Source: Trueperaceae bacterium (GTDB lineage Bacteria > Deinococcota > Deinococci > Deinococcales > Trueperaceae). From it: a stretch of DNA of 64,000 nt. A model generated the notes under the pieces. The model had not been told where the DNA came from. It did not search any database and saw nothing but the letters and a program-made list of their open reading frames with translations. The translations under genes were made by a program, and so were the position numbers. Location: positions 1-64,000 of the forward strand of contig DASVDQ010000021.1 of the NCBI GenBank assembly GCA_036381035.1, given 5' to 3'. Shown here one piece after another: positions 10,636 through 19,989 of the stretch (position 1 is its first letter; the number at the start of each line of letters is the position of its first letter).

Positions 10636-12999
10636 GTGAAGGGCTTGGGCTACGGGAGCGGTCGCCCAGGGCCGGCGTTGATGTTCGGGTTGTGGGGCCT
10701 GGCCGGCGCCGCCGTCGTCACCCTCCCGCTGTCGGCGGGCCGGTTCATGCCCTGGCACGGCTTCCTCATGGCCGTGCCCTTCATGGCCGCCACCGCCTGG
10801 TTCGGCTGGACCGTGGCGGCGTTCCTCGTGCCGATCTCGCTGCTCCTCGTGTGGGGCTTCGACGTCACCGGCGGGGCGGGCCCGTTCGGCGCCGGCTCGT
10901 ACCTGGGGCTCATGCTGACGATGCTGCTGGCCACCGTCGTCGGCGACCGCATGCACCGCGTCTGGCGCGAGTCCGAGGCCAGGGCGCGCGGCAACGAGCG
11001 GCGCGCTCGCCTGCTGCAGCAGGCCGCGCTGGAGCTGGACCAGGCCGACGACGACGCCCACCTCTTCTCCGCCGCCCCGCGGCTCCTCTCCGACATCCTC
11101 ACCTTCACCCACGCCGAGCTGTTCGTGCCCGAGGGCGACGGCCTGACGCTCGCCAAGGCCTGGCGCTGGGACGCGAAGCCCGGCTTCCGCGTGCCGCTCA
11201 CCTCGGTGATAGGGCGCGCCTACCGCACGGGCGAGCCCCAGTACGTCCCCGACACGGCGCGGGACGCCGAGTTCGTCGTCGCCCCCGGCGCCGTGCCGAC
11301 GCGGTCGGAGCTGGCGCTGCCCGTCAAGGTCCGCGGCGAGGTGAGGGCCGTCATCAACCTCGAGCACACGGCGCCCGACGCCTTCTCCGGCGACGACCAC
11401 GACACGCTGCGGGCCTTCACCCGCATCGTCGCCGAGGTCCTCGAGCGCCTCGACGCCAGGGCCGAGCTCGACGCCGAGCGCCAGGAGCAGGAGTTCCTGG
11501 CCCGCCTCTCGCACGCGCTGCTGCACGCCGACGACGCCAAGCAGGCGGCCAGCACCGCCGTCACCGACCTCGTGAGGTTCCTCGGCCTCGACGCCGGCGG
11601 GGTGCTCGAGCTGCGTCAGGCCAGGGTGCGCCCGCTGGTCCGCGTCGGCACCCTGCCGCCGGCCATCGCGAGCCGCGCGGAGTCCGGCCTGGAGTTCGCC
11701 GGCCTGATCGAGGAGACGTGGCTGCAAGGACGACAGGTGCAGGTGCCCGACCTCCAGGAGCGGCGCCTGTCGGGCGGCGCCTTCGCCTGGCTGGAGGGCG
11801 AGGGCGGGGTGAGGACGGTGGTCCTCTCACCCCTGCACAACGGCCAGGGCGACGTGAGGTACCTCCTCGGGCTCGTCAGCCTCGGCCGGCCCAAGCCCCT
11901 GAGCGAGCGCCAGTTGACGCTCGTGAGGCGCGCGGCGGAGGCGCTGGGCGCCGCCCTCAGCCGCGTGGTGCTGAACAAGCAGCTCTTCGCCACGCTGGAC
12001 GTGATAGGCCAGCTGGCCCGCGCCGAGGCCCCCAGCACGCTGTTCCAGCGCGCGGCGGAGGCGGCGGTCGACCTGATCATCGGCGCCGAGGCGGCCAGCG
12101 TCCTCGTGCGCGACGGCGACCTCTACCGCTTCGAGGCGGCTGTGGGCTACGACCTCGACGCGATCAAGGAGGGCGCGGGGCCGTTCACGCTCGCCGAGCA
12201 GCTCAAGTGGTACGCCGGCTCGGAGGCCGACTTCAGGCGCGGCATCGGGCGCATCGCCCGCGGCGAGGACGTCATGCGCTTCTCGATCGCCAGCTCGAAC
12301 GAGAGGACGCCGGCGAACCTCGCCGCCGCCCGCGTGCCGGACATCAAGGCGAACATCGTCATCCCCATCACCGAGGGCTCCGAGGTCGTGGCGCTCCTCA
12401 ACGTCGACAACTTCTCCAGCGAGGCCGCCTTCAGCTCGAACTCGCTGCGCATCGCCGAGGCGTTCGCGCAGCACATCGCCGTGATCGTGCGGCAGGTCGA
12501 GCAGGTCAGGCGCCTCGAGGAGAGCCTCGTCACCGACGGCCTCACCCGCCTGGGCAACAGGGAGGGCTTCCAGCGCCGCCTGCAGGCCGAGCTGGCCCGG
12601 GCCGAGCGGTACGGCCACCCGCTGAACCTCGTGATGGTGGACCTCGACAACTTCAAGCAGATCAACGACCGCTTCGGGCACGCCGCCGGCGACGCGGCGC
12701 TGGTCGCCGTGGCCGACTCGCTGACGCGGCACCTGCGCTCCTCCGACCACGCCTTCCGCTGGGCCGGCGACGAGTTCGTGCTGCTGCTGCCGGAGGTGCG
12801 GCCCGAGGAGGCCCAGGCGGCGGCGGAGCGCTTCGTCGAGCTCGTCTCCCAGATCGAGGTTCACGGGGTCAGCCTGGCGGCCTCGGTGGGCGTGGCGTCC
12901 TACCCCATGGACGGCCACGACCCCGAGACCCTGCTGCGGCGGGCCGACGACCTCATGTACTTCCGCAAGCAGCGCAGCCGCCCCACCGAGGCGACCTGA
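10636..12999 (+). CDS. Membrane diguanylate cyclase with three GAF domains
   Basis: This 787-residue protein makes cyclic di-GMP. About three membrane helices occupy residues 15-105. Three GAF-like sensory domains follow (about 130-270, 290-440 and 450-620), then the GGDEF domain (about 630-787). The active-site motif is WAGDEF (about 711-715), an AGDEF variant found in active cyclases, and [12 protein letters not shown] marks the start of the domain. No EAL domain is present. The start is GTG 10636; the ATG at 10681 would trim 15 residues and cannot be excluded. It is transcribed divergently from ftsK. Confidence 0.9.
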   Translation: MKGLGYGSGRPGPALMFGLWGLAGAAVVTLPLSAGRFMPWHGFLMAVPFMAATAWFGWTVAAFLVPISLLLVWGFDVTGGAGPFGAGSYLGLMLTMLLATVVGDRMHRVWRESEARARGNERRARLLQQAALELDQADDDAHLFSAAPRLLSDILTFTHAELFVPEGDGLTLAKAWRWDAKPGFRVPLTSVIGRAYRTGEPQYVPDTARDAEFVVAPGAVPTRSELALPVKVRGEVRAVINLEHTAPDAFSGDDHDTLRAFTRIVAEVLERLDARAELDAERQEQEFLARLSHALLHADDAKQAASTAVTDLVRFLGLDAGGVLELRQARVRPLVRVGTLPPAIASRAESGLEFAGLIEETWLQGRQVQVPDLQERRLSGGAFAWLEGEGGVRTVVLSPLHNGQGDVRYLLGLVSLGRPKPLSERQLTLVRRAAEALGAALSRVVLNKQLFATLDVIGQLARAEAPSTLFQRAAEAAVDLIIGAEAASVLVRDGDLYRFEAAVGYDLDAIKEGAGPFTLAEQLKWYAGSEADFRRGIGRIARGEDVMRFSIASSNERTPANLAAARVPDIKANIVIPITEGSEVVALLNVDNFSSEAAFSSNSLRIAEAFAQHIAVIVRQVEQVRRLEESLVTDGLTRLGNREGFQRRLQAELARAERYGHPLNLVMVDLDNFKQINDRFGHAAGDAALVAVADSLTRHLRSSDHAFRWAGDEFVLLLPEVRPEEAQAAAERFVELVSQIEVHGVSLAASVGVASYPMDGHDPETLLRRADDLMYFRKQRSRPTEAT

Positions 13000-13026
13000 G
13001 GCGCGCGGGCGGCCTCCCGCCGCGCC
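13000..13026. terminator. Hairpin terminator between convergent genes
   Basis: A GC-rich inverted repeat, GGCGCG-CGGG against CCCGCCGCGCC with one bulge, starts immediately after the diguanylate cyclase stop codon and could serve both it and the convergent AI-2E-type gene. There is no U-tract. Confidence 0.5.
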
Positions 13027-13081
13027 CCGAGGAGGGCGCCTCCCTGCCCTGCGCCGTCCGGGCGCGCCGCCCCGGGCCGCC

Positions 13082-14326
13082 TCAGGCGAAGGGGAGGTCC
13101 TCCTCGTCGAGGTCCTCCGGGTCCACGTCGGGCGGCACCGACAGGAACTCGCGCCGGCTGAGCACGTAGTCCTCGAGCACGACCTTCGCGAACGCGACGG
13201 TCGGCACCGCCAGCAGTGCGCCCACGAGCCCGAACAGCCCCAGGCCGGCCATGATCGCCAGCAGCACGGTCACGGGGTGCAGGTTCGTGGAGCGCGAGAG
13301 GACCAGCGGCGAGAGGATGTTGCCCTCGACCTGGTTCGCGATCACGAAGACGCCGATCGTGAACAGGGCCGTCAGCGGGCTCACGGTGAGCGCGAGCAGG
13401 ACGGCGGGCACGGCGCCGATCACCGGCCCGAGGTAGGGCACGAGGTTGAACACGGCCGCCAGGAAGGCGATCGCCGTGGCCAGCGGCACGCCGAGGATCG
13501 TCAGGCCGATCCAGATCGTCACGCCCACGATGGCCGTGATGAGGAGCTGGCCCCTGAGGTAGCCGCCGACGGCCGTGTCGGCCTTCTCGCTCACCTCGGT
13601 GAAGATGCCGTGGTAGCGCGTGGGCACCAGGCGCCTGAACTGGGCCGTGAAGCGCGGGTAGTCGTAGAGGAAGTAGACGCTGGCCAGCACGATCAGCACG
13701 ATCTGCAGGCCCGTCGAGATCACGACGGTGGCCCCGGTGTAGAGGATGCCCGGCCCGCGGCTGAGGAAGCTCTCCATCAGCGTGGCGAAGTCGCTGCCCA
13801 GCTGCTGCAGCGCGGCGATGACGCGGTCCCTGATCTCGGTGCCGAGGATCCCGTTCGGGTCCACGTCCTGGAGCCCGTCGGAGAGCAGGAACGGGATCCT
13901 GTCGAGCCACGTCAGGACGCGTCCCTGGACCTCGCCGACGATGCGCGACAGGCTCTCGAACGCGTCGGGGAGCAGGTTGACGAAGGTGGCGGCCTCGGCC
14001 ACCACCTGCGCGACCAGCATCGAGCCGAGCGTGACGAGGCCGCCCAGCAGCACGTAGGTGACGAACACGGACCAGCCGCGGTTGAGCCGCAGGCGCATCA
14101 GCAGGCCGACGAGCGGGTTCAGGATGTAGGCCAGCAGGAAGCCGAACAGCGCCACCTGCAGCGCGAACATGTAGCCGGCCCTGGCGCGCCACAGGACGAC
14201 CAGGGCGAGGACGATGAGGCTGACGTAGACGACGGCCCGTACCCACGGGTGCCGCCACGCCCACCTGAGCGCGGGGAGCTGCTCCTCCGCCGGGCGCGGG
14301 TCGGGGCTGACGCGGGTCTCCCTCAT
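13082..14326 (-). CDS. AI-2E family transporter (PerM/TqsA-type membrane protein)
   Basis: A 414-residue membrane protein of the AI-2E exporter/PerM superfamily. It has two N-terminal helices, a soluble region of about 100 residues (residues 110-210) and a block of roughly five helices with the family-typical Pro/Gly-rich segments PYLGPVIGAVPAVLLAL and GNILSPLVLSRSTNLHPV. It ends in an acidic tail. The substrate is not predictable; relatives move autoinducer-2, sodium or other small molecules. ATG 14326 overlaps the upstream LytM-like gene as ATGA, so the two are coupled and may work together at the envelope. Confidence 0.9.
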   Translation of the reverse strand: MRETRVSPDPRPAEEQLPALRWAWRHPWVRAVVYVSLIVLALVVLWRARAGYMFALQVALFGFLLAYILNPLVGLLMRLRLNRGWSVFVTYVLLGGLVTLGSMLVAQVVAEAATFVNLLPDAFESLSRIVGEVQGRVLTWLDRIPFLLSDGLQDVDPNGILGTEIRDRVIAALQQLGSDFATLMESFLSRGPGILYTGATVVISTGLQIVLIVLASVYFLYDYPRFTAQFRRLVPTRYHGIFTEVSEKADTAVGGYLRGQLLITAIVGVTIWIGLTILGVPLATAIAFLAAVFNLVPYLGPVIGAVPAVLLALTVSPLTALFTIGVFVIANQVEGNILSPLVLSRSTNLHPVTVLLAIMAGLGLFGLVGALLAVPTVAFAKVVLEDYVLSRREFLSVPPDVDPEDLDEEDLPFA

Positions 14327-15051
14327 GGCCCCACGAACAGGGACGCGGCCTCGAGCCTGACCTGCTCGGGGGTGAGGCCCTCGCCGAAGTACCGTCCCTC
14401 GTCGGGCCACACCTCGAAGCGCAGGCGGGGCCGTTCCCGACCGCCAGCCGCCCCGGCGTCGGTGCCGGAGTTCCCCACGTAGCCGACCACCTGGCCACGA
14501 TACACAGTGCGCCCGACGCTCACGCCGCTGGCCACACCGGACAGGTGGCCGTAGCGCAGCACGGTGCCGCCCGAGGTCTGTATCCACACCTGGCGCCCGC
14601 GGAGCAGGTCGAGCTCCTCCTCGGTGGCGCCGTCCTCGACCTCCTCGAGCAGGCGCTCCCACCTCTCCGCGGAGAGCTCCGCGTAGGCGAGGTCGGCCCT
14701 GATCACCTGGCCGGCCGCGGCGGCGATCACCGCGGCGCCGTAGGTGACGGGCACGTCGAGGTCGCCGTCGACGAAGTCGAAGCCCTGGCTGACGCCGGCG
14801 CGGTAGGGGCGCGGCGCGCCGGGCAGGTTCGAGTCGCTGCGCGGGAGCCTCGCGCCCGGGATGGGGAACCACAGGCCCTCCGGACCGTAGGCGGCCGCCT
14901 CCCCCCTGCCCGCCGGCGCGGGCGGCGGAACCTCCCCTCTCCCTGCGTCCCCGGCGGGCGCCGCGGGTCTGGCGAACAGCAGGACCGACACCACGACGGC
15001 GTAGACCGTGACGGCCGCGAGCACGTACCAGCCGGGCTTGACCCTGCGCAC
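14323..15051 (-). CDS. LytM/M23-like envelope protein lacking zinc ligands
   Basis: A 242-residue protein with one N-terminal membrane anchor (WYVLAAVTVYAVVVSVLLFA) and a LytM-like beta fold. Active M23 endopeptidases bind zinc through HxxxD and HxH. Here the first site reads SQGFD, keeping only the Asp. The YGHLS His is kept, but the final HxHFE is replaced by RLRFEVW. Two of the usual ligands are therefore missing, suggesting a non-catalytic binding or amidase-activator role as in EnvC or NlpD. It is the first gene of a pair overlapping the AI-2E-type permease. Confidence 0.75.
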   Translation of the reverse strand: MRRVKPGWYVLAAVTVYAVVVSVLLFARPAAPAGDAGRGEVPPPAPAGRGEAAAYGPEGLWFPIPGARLPRSDSNLPGAPRPYRAGVSQGFDFVDGDLDVPVTYGAAVIAAAAGQVIRADLAYAELSAERWERLLEEVEDGATEEELDLLRGRQVWIQTSGGTVLRYGHLSGVASGVSVGRTVYRGQVVGYVGNSGTDAGAAGGRERPRLRFEVWPDEGRYFGEGLTPEQVRLEAASLFVGP

Positions 15052-15065
15052 GCGCGGAGTCTAGC

Positions 15066-16073
15066 TCAGCCGTCACCCACGCACTCCAGCACCGCCAGCA
15101 GGGGCCTGTGGCCGCCGTGCTCCACGCGCCGTGCCGCCACCGTCCGCCAGCCGCCCTCGCGCAGCAGCCTCTCGACGAGCCTGACCTCGTGGCTGAGCAG
15201 CGCGAAGCGCCCGCCGGGGGCCAGGTGGCGCCGGGCGGCGGCGAGCAGCGCGCGGTACAGCGTCTCGTTGGCGGCGTGGTCGCCGACGGCGTCGCCCCAC
15301 GGCGCGTCGGCCGCCACGACGTCGAACGCGCCGGGCACCCTGAAACCGGGCCGGGCGACGTCGTCGACGACGAGCTCGGCGCCCTTAACCCCGGCCGCCG
15401 CGAGGTTGCGCCGCGCGCAAGCCACGGCCTCGGACGAGACGTCGACGCCCACGAGCGGGCCGCCGGGACCGGCCAGAGCACGCTCCACGAGCAGCGTGCC
15501 GGAGCCGCACATCAGGTTGAGGTACGAGCCGCCGGCGCCCGCGAGGTCGGCCATCGCCGCCGCCACCGTCGCGTTCGCCCCTCCCGGCAGGTTGCACACG
15601 CGCCAGGGGCGGGTCGAGAGCGGCCGCGGCGTCAGGCGCAGCAGGGCCTCCCAGCCGGACCCCGACCGGCGGAAGCGCGCCAGCAGCTCACCCCCGTCGG
15701 GCTCGTGCGCGAGGCCGGTGGACGCGGCGAGGGCCTCGGCGAGGCGCCGGAACGCGGGGGAGTCGACGCCGGCGGCGGCCAGCCTGAAGCCGCGCATGCC
15801 GGCCGCCTCCGCGACCTGGCGCACCGCGCCGGAGAGCCGCCGGAACGCGGCGTCGCCGAGCAGCGCCTTGGGCCGCGGGACGTCGAAGGCCAGCGACAGG
15901 TAGACGGCCGAGGCGAGGCGCGAGCGCCGCAGCACCCTGGCGACCTCCGGGTGGTCGAAGCGGACCTCGCCTCTCCCCTCTGCCACGGACGCGGCGCCCA
16001 GCCGCCGCAGCTCCGCGGCGGCGAGGTCCTCGAGCCCGGAGACGACGTCGGCGACGTAAGGGGCGCTGCGCAC
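15066..16073 (-). CDS. THUMP-domain RNA methyltransferase (TrmN/Trm14-like)
   Basis: A 335-residue SAM-dependent methyltransferase. An N-terminal THUMP-type RNA-binding half (residues 1-150) precedes a Rossmann domain with motif I NLMCGSGTLLVERA, motif II GVDVSSEAVACARRN and the catalytic loop ADAPWG, the D/N-P-P/W type of N-methyltransferases. Thermus and archaeal relatives make m2G6 in tRNA, which is the best guess here. I choose GTG 16073, seven bases after a TATAGC hexamer (minus strand, 16081-16086). It sits 14 bases upstream of the LytM-like gene on the same strand. Confidence 0.82.
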   Translation of the reverse strand: MRSAPYVADVVSGLEDLAAAELRRLGAASVAEGRGEVRFDHPEVARVLRRSRLASAVYLSLAFDVPRPKALLGDAAFRRLSGAVRQVAEAAGMRGFRLAAAGVDSPAFRRLAEALAASTGLAHEPDGGELLARFRRSGSGWEALLRLTPRPLSTRPWRVCNLPGGANATVAAAMADLAGAGGSYLNLMCGSGTLLVERALAGPGGPLVGVDVSSEAVACARRNLAAAGVKGAELVVDDVARPGFRVPGAFDVVAADAPWGDAVGDHAANETLYRALLAAARRHLAPGGRFALLSHEVRLVERLLREGGWRTVAARRVEHGGHRPLLAVLECVGDG

Positions 16074-16126
16074 GCCGCATGCTATAGGCCCGGCGCACCG
16101 CCGACCGGGCCCGCTCGGCACGCGGC

Positions 16127-16132
16127 TATGAT
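16127..16132 (+). promoter_or_regulatory. -10 hexamer TATGAT, probable promoter of ABC transporter operon
   Basis: Five of six bases match TATAAT in a GC-rich intergenic stretch upstream of the permease genes. No convincing -35 element is visible. Confidence 0.5.
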
Positions 16133-16138
16133 GGTCCC

Positions 16139-16192
16139 GTGCCTCGACCCAGCCCAGACTCGGCCGCGGCAGGCCAGCCGAAGTTGCCATGA
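16139..16192 (+). CDS. Possible leaderless leader peptide before ABC transporter operon
   Basis: A near-consensus -10 hexamer TATGAT (16127-16132) is followed after six bases by GTG and a 17-codon reading frame beginning VPRPSPDS and ending at TGA. It fits the leaderless pattern of the other genes here and precedes the first permease by 57 bases, so it could be a translated leader or upstream ORF. No protein homology is expected for so short a frame, and chance is possible. Confidence 0.3.
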   Translation: MPRPSPDSAAAGQPKLP

Positions 16193-16248
16193 CGCCAAGC
16201 CGCCAACAGCCCCTGGGCCGCGCCGGCGGTCCGGGGGAGGGCTAGCGC

Positions 16249-17427
16249 ATGCGGGCGGCCGCGCGCGTCGGGAGGCCGCGCGTCTCCGCCTTCCGGCGCC
16301 GCGAGTGGCTCACCGGGTACCTCTTCGTCCTGCCGGCGACGCTGATCATCGGCGTCTTCGGGATCTTCCCCATCGGCTACGCGATCTACATGAGCCTGCA
16401 CCGCTGGCGCATCCGCCGGGGCGCCTTCATCGGGCTCGAGAACTACCGCGACGTCCTCGGCGACTGGTGGGGCGCGCTGGCGTTCTTCGGCGGGCTGCTC
16501 CTGGTCCTGGCCGCGCACTGGCTGTGGACCGACGCCTTCAGGCGCGACGAGGGCACCGTCCCCCTCGTCGGTCGTCTCCTGGGAGCGCTCGTGCTACTCG
16601 GCTCCGGCGTGTCCGTCTCGCTCGGCTGGCGCCTGATGACGGCGGAGGGGGACCGCCGCTTCCTGGCCGGGCTGACCCGCACCGTCTACTACGGCTTCGG
16701 CTCGGTGCCCGTGCAGATCGTGCTGGCCCTGGTCATCGCCACGCTGCTGTTCCAGAACCTGCGCGGGCAGGAGCTGTTCCGCATGCTCTACTTCCTGCCC
16801 TACGTCACGCCGGCGGTGGCGGCCGCGGCCGTGTTCCGCAACATCTTCAGCCCGCGGCCCGAGCGTCCCGCCAACACGGTCCTCGAGTGGCTCGGCCTCC
16901 CGCCGCAGCAGTGGCTGTTCGAGACGCGGCCCATCACCGAGGTGCTCTTCGGCGGCCTCTTCGACAGGCTGGGGATCGACCCCTCCGGCTTCTGGGCCGG
17001 CCCGTCGCTGGCGCTGGTGACGGTGATCGTCTTCGGCGTCTGGACCTACACCGGCTACAACGCCGTGATCTTCCTCGCCGGCCTCGGCAACATCCCCAAG
17101 CAGCTCTACGAGGCGGCGGCCATCGACGGCGCCACGCGCCTGCAGCAGTTCAGGCACATCACGGTGCCGCTGCTCTCGCCCGTGACGTTCTACCTGACGG
17201 TGCTGGGCTTCATCGGCACGTTCCAGGCGTTCACGCACATCTACGTCATGCGCTCGCCCAGCACGAGGGACGCCGTCGACACCGCGTCCATAGTGATCTT
17301 CGACACCTTCTACGGCCGCAACAACTTCAGCCTCGCCGCGGCGCAGTCGGTGATCCTCTTCGTGATCATCCTCATCCTCACGCTGCTGCAGAACCGCTTC
17401 TTCGGGCGGAGGGTCGTCGGTGTCTGA
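16249..17427 (+). CDS. ABC sugar-type importer permease, MalF/UgpA family
   Basis: Inner-membrane permease of a family 1 carbohydrate-type importer. The EAA loop that contacts the ATPase is clear: YEAAAIDGATRLQQFRHITV followed by PLLSP. At 392 residues it is about 90 longer than usual. The extra length lies between the first helix and the core, where two additional hydrophobic segments (LAFFGGLLLVLAAHWLW and LLGALVLLGSGVSVSL) occur. The start ATG 16249 has a GGGGGAGGG ribosome binding site. It overlaps the next permease by eight bases. Confidence 0.9.
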   Translation: MRAAARVGRPRVSAFRRREWLTGYLFVLPATLIIGVFGIFPIGYAIYMSLHRWRIRRGAFIGLENYRDVLGDWWGALAFFGGLLLVLAAHWLWTDAFRRDEGTVPLVGRLLGALVLLGSGVSVSLGWRLMTAEGDRRFLAGLTRTVYYGFGSVPVQIVLALVIATLLFQNLRGQELFRMLYFLPYVTPAVAAAAVFRNIFSPRPERPANTVLEWLGLPPQQWLFETRPITEVLFGGLFDRLGIDPSGFWAGPSLALVTVIVFGVWTYTGYNAVIFLAGLGNIPKQLYEAAAIDGATRLQQFRHITVPLLSPVTFYLTVLGFIGTFQAFTHIYVMRSPSTRDAVDTASIVIFDTFYGRNNFSLAAAQSVILFVIILILTLLQNRFFGRRVVGV

Positions 17428-18328
17428 GCAGGCGCTGGGGACCGTGGCCGCCGAACCGCCGCGGACCGTGCGGACCGCCGCCGCGGCGCGCGAGCCCTAC
17501 GAGTTCAGGCTCGCGCACCTGCCCGTCTACCTCGCGCTGCTGATCGGCGCGGTCGTGTCGATGAGCCCGTTCCTCTACATGGTCTCGACCAGCCTCATGA
17601 CCCTCGGCGAGACGATCAACAGGCGGCTGCTGCCCCGTTCGCCGCAGTGGTCGAACTACCGGACGGCCTGGTCGGAGGCCGACTTCGCCCTCTACTTCCG
17701 CAACAGCGTGATCATCACGGCGCTGGTGATCGCCGGCGTGCTCGTCACCTGCACGCTCGCCGGCTACGCCTTCGCGCGCATCGAGTTCCCGGGACGCGAC
17801 GCGATCTTCCTCGTGCTGCTCGCCACGCTGATGATCCCCGGCACCGTGACGTTCCTGCCCAACTTCCTCATGATCAGGGGCGAGGTGATCCCGTGGGGGA
17901 GCTGGCTCAACACCCTGCCGGCCCTCACGGTGCCCTTCATGTCGACGGCCTTCATCATCTTCCTGTTCAGGCAGTTCTTCCTGGGCATCCCGCACGAGCT
18001 CTACGACGCCGCGCGCATCGACGGCGCCGGGCACCTGCGCTTCCTCACCTCCGTGGTCGTGCCGATGAGCAAGCCCGTCATGATGACGGCCACGCTGCTC
18101 ACCTTCGTGACGTCGTGGAACGAGTTCCTGTGGCCGTTGCTCGTCACCACCACGCCCACGTGGCGCCCGTTGGGCGTGGGCCTCTACACGTTCATCTCCG
18201 AGGCCGGGCCGGAGACCCACCTGCTGATGGCCGGGGCCGTCATCACGGTCCTGCCCGTGCTAGTCGTCTACTTCGTGACGCAGAAGCAGTTCACCGAGGG
18301 CATAGCCACCTCGGGCCTGAAGGGGTGA
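17420..18328 (+). CDS. ABC sugar-type importer permease, MalG/UgpE family
   Basis: The partner permease, 302 residues with six membrane segments and the EAA motif YDAARIDGAGHLRFLTSVVV followed by P. The N-terminal 30 residues are hydrophilic. GTG 17420 lies inside the end of the preceding permease, indicating coupling. No ATPase gene is found beside these permeases, so a shared MsmK/MalK-type ATPase elsewhere in the genome probably energises the system. Confidence 0.92.
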   Translation: MSEQALGTVAAEPPRTVRTAAAAREPYEFRLAHLPVYLALLIGAVVSMSPFLYMVSTSLMTLGETINRRLLPRSPQWSNYRTAWSEADFALYFRNSVIITALVIAGVLVTCTLAGYAFARIEFPGRDAIFLVLLATLMIPGTVTFLPNFLMIRGEVIPWGSWLNTLPALTVPFMSTAFIIFLFRQFFLGIPHELYDAARIDGAGHLRFLTSVVVPMSKPVMMTATLLTFVTSWNEFLWPLLVTTTPTWRPLGVGLYTFISEAGPETHLLMAGAVITVLPVLVVYFVTQKQFTEGIATSGLKG

Positions 18329-18402
18329 TGAAGCCGGGACCAGCACGCGATACTCAGGCCAGCAACGCGCGACTAACATCAAGGCGAGAGGCAACGTCCA
18401 CG

Positions 18403-18418
18403 GGGCCGAACTCGGCCC
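18403..18418 (+). other. Intra-operon hairpin before the binding-protein gene
   Basis: GGGCCG-AACT-CGGCCC forms a six-base-pair stem with a tetraloop, 20 bases upstream of the binding-protein start codon and before its Shine-Dalgarno. Such hairpins can set differential mRNA stability so that binding protein exceeds permease. TAACAT at 18374-18379 could also be an internal promoter. Confidence 0.4.
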
Positions 18419-18438
18419 GCAAGGGAGAAGGAGCGCAG

Positions 18439-19812
18439 ATGAAGCCAAGGGCACACTTCCCGGTAGCGGTCCTAGTCACTCTGCTCGCGCTCGCGGGCGC
18501 CGCCACGGCGCAGGAGAGCCTCGAGGGGGTCGACTGGGACAGCGTCGACCCCAGCGGCCAGACCGTCACGTTCTGGCACCAGCACACTCAGGAGCGCGAG
18601 ACCGCGCTGCAGGAGATCATCGCGGAGTTCAACGAGACGAACGAGTACGGCATCACCGTGGTCGCCGAGTACCAGGGCGGCTACGGCGACATCTTCCAGA
18701 AGATGCTCGCCCTGCTCGGCACCTCCGACACGCCCAACATCGTGGTCGCCTACCAGAACCAGGCCGCCACCTACCAGCTCGTCGACGGGCTCGTCGACCT
18801 GAACCCGCTCGTCGAGTCGGAGCGCTGGGGCCTGAGCGAGGAGGACATCGCCGACTTCTTCCCCGGCTTCTGGAACTCCGACGTCTTCCCGAGCTTCGAC
18901 GACAAGCGCCTCGGCATCGCGCCGAACCGCTCGATGGAGATGCTCTACTACAACATCGACTGGCTGGCCGAGCTGCGCGAGGGCGGCTACATCGACTTCG
19001 ACGGACCGCCCACCACCCCCGAGCAGTTCAGGCAGGCCGCCTGCGCCGCCACCGAGCACCCGTTCTCCGGCGCCACGGCCGAGGGCGCCAGCATCGGCTA
19101 CGAGCTCGCCCCCGACGCCAGCCGCTTCGCCTCGTGGACCTTCGCCCACGGCGGCGACGTCTTCGACTACGAGGAGAGCCGCTTCACCTACGACTCCCCC
19201 GCCGCCGTGGAGGCGATGACGTTCCTGCAGCAGCTCTTCGCGGACGGCTGCGGCGCGGTGACGACCGAGCAGTTCGGCGACCAGACGAACTTCGGCGCCG
19301 GACGCACCCTCTTCACGGTCGGTTCGTCCTCGGGCCTGCCGTTCTACGCCAGCGCTGTCGAGGAGGGCTCGGGCCACCAGTGGAGCGTGGCGGCGATCCC
19401 GCACACGACCGAGGACCCGGTCATGAACATCTACGGCGCCTCCGTCAGCCTGCCCGCGGGCCACAGCCCCGAGGAGACGCTGGCCGCCTGGATCTTCCTG
19501 AAGTACTACACGGGCCCAGAGGCGCAGGCCGAGTGGGCCGCGGCCAGCCAGTACTTCCCGGTGCGGCAGAGCGTGGCGGCGAACCTCGGCCCGGTCTTCG
19601 AGGCGGTCCCCGGCTACGAGGTCGCCTTCAACCTGCTGCCCTACGGCGTCGCCGAGCCGCCCGTGCCCGGCTACGACTTCGTCCGCGACATCGTGACCTC
19701 GACGATGGTGGACATCGTCACGAACCCCGACCTCGACGTGCAGGAGGCCCTGACCGAGCTCAACGAGGAGGCCAACGAGATCCTCGCCGAGCAGATGGCC
19801 GAGCTGCCCTGA
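18439..19812 (+). CDS. ABC transporter solute-binding protein, family 1 (UgpB/MalE-like)
   Basis: A 457-residue secreted binding protein with a signal peptide (VAVLVTLLALAGAATAQE, cleavage near ATA-QE) and no lipobox cysteine. The mature start TVTFWHQHTQERETALQEII and the later QGGYGDIFQKMLA resemble glycerol-3-phosphate/sugar binding proteins such as UgpB, so a phosphodiester or oligosaccharide substrate is plausible but unproven. ATG 18439 has a strong GGGAGAAGGAG site. It is third in the operon after the two permeases and is followed by a strong terminator. Confidence 0.9.
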   Translation: MKPRAHFPVAVLVTLLALAGAATAQESLEGVDWDSVDPSGQTVTFWHQHTQERETALQEIIAEFNETNEYGITVVAEYQGGYGDIFQKMLALLGTSDTPNIVVAYQNQAATYQLVDGLVDLNPLVESERWGLSEEDIADFFPGFWNSDVFPSFDDKRLGIAPNRSMEMLYYNIDWLAELREGGYIDFDGPPTTPEQFRQAACAATEHPFSGATAEGASIGYELAPDASRFASWTFAHGGDVFDYEESRFTYDSPAAVEAMTFLQQLFADGCGAVTTEQFGDQTNFGAGRTLFTVGSSSGLPFYASAVEEGSGHQWSVAAIPHTTEDPVMNIYGASVSLPAGHSPEETLAAWIFLKYYTGPEAQAEWAAASQYFPVRQSVAANLGPVFEAVPGYEVAFNLLPYGVAEPPVPGYDFVRDIVTSTMVDIVTNPDLDVQEALTELNEEANEILAEQMAELP

Positions 19813-19834
19813 CCCGCGCACCGGTCTGAGGCAT

Positions 19835-19861
19835 GGGGCGGCGCCCGTCGGGCGCCGCCCC
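19835..19861 (+). terminator. Hairpin terminator after ABC transporter operon
   Basis: A perfect 12-base-pair stem (GGGGCGGCGCCC with its complement) around a GTC loop lies 22 bases after the binding-protein stop. It is followed by CGCTCTAT, only weakly T-rich. Confidence 0.75.
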
Positions 19862-19989
19862 GCTCTATCGCGGGCGCTCCCACGCCTCGTCCGCCGCGGA
19901 GGGCGCCGCCTCGCTCCGCGCCCGCCGCGGCGGCGGCTGCCACCCGTCGCGTCCGCTGCCGCGCCACCGGCCGCGGCGCGTCCGCCCGG

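Noticed and set aside
10692-13169. 825-codon plus-strand frame overlapping the GGDEF gene
   Set aside because: It is one frame off the real gene, Arg/Ala/Pro-rich and motif-free.
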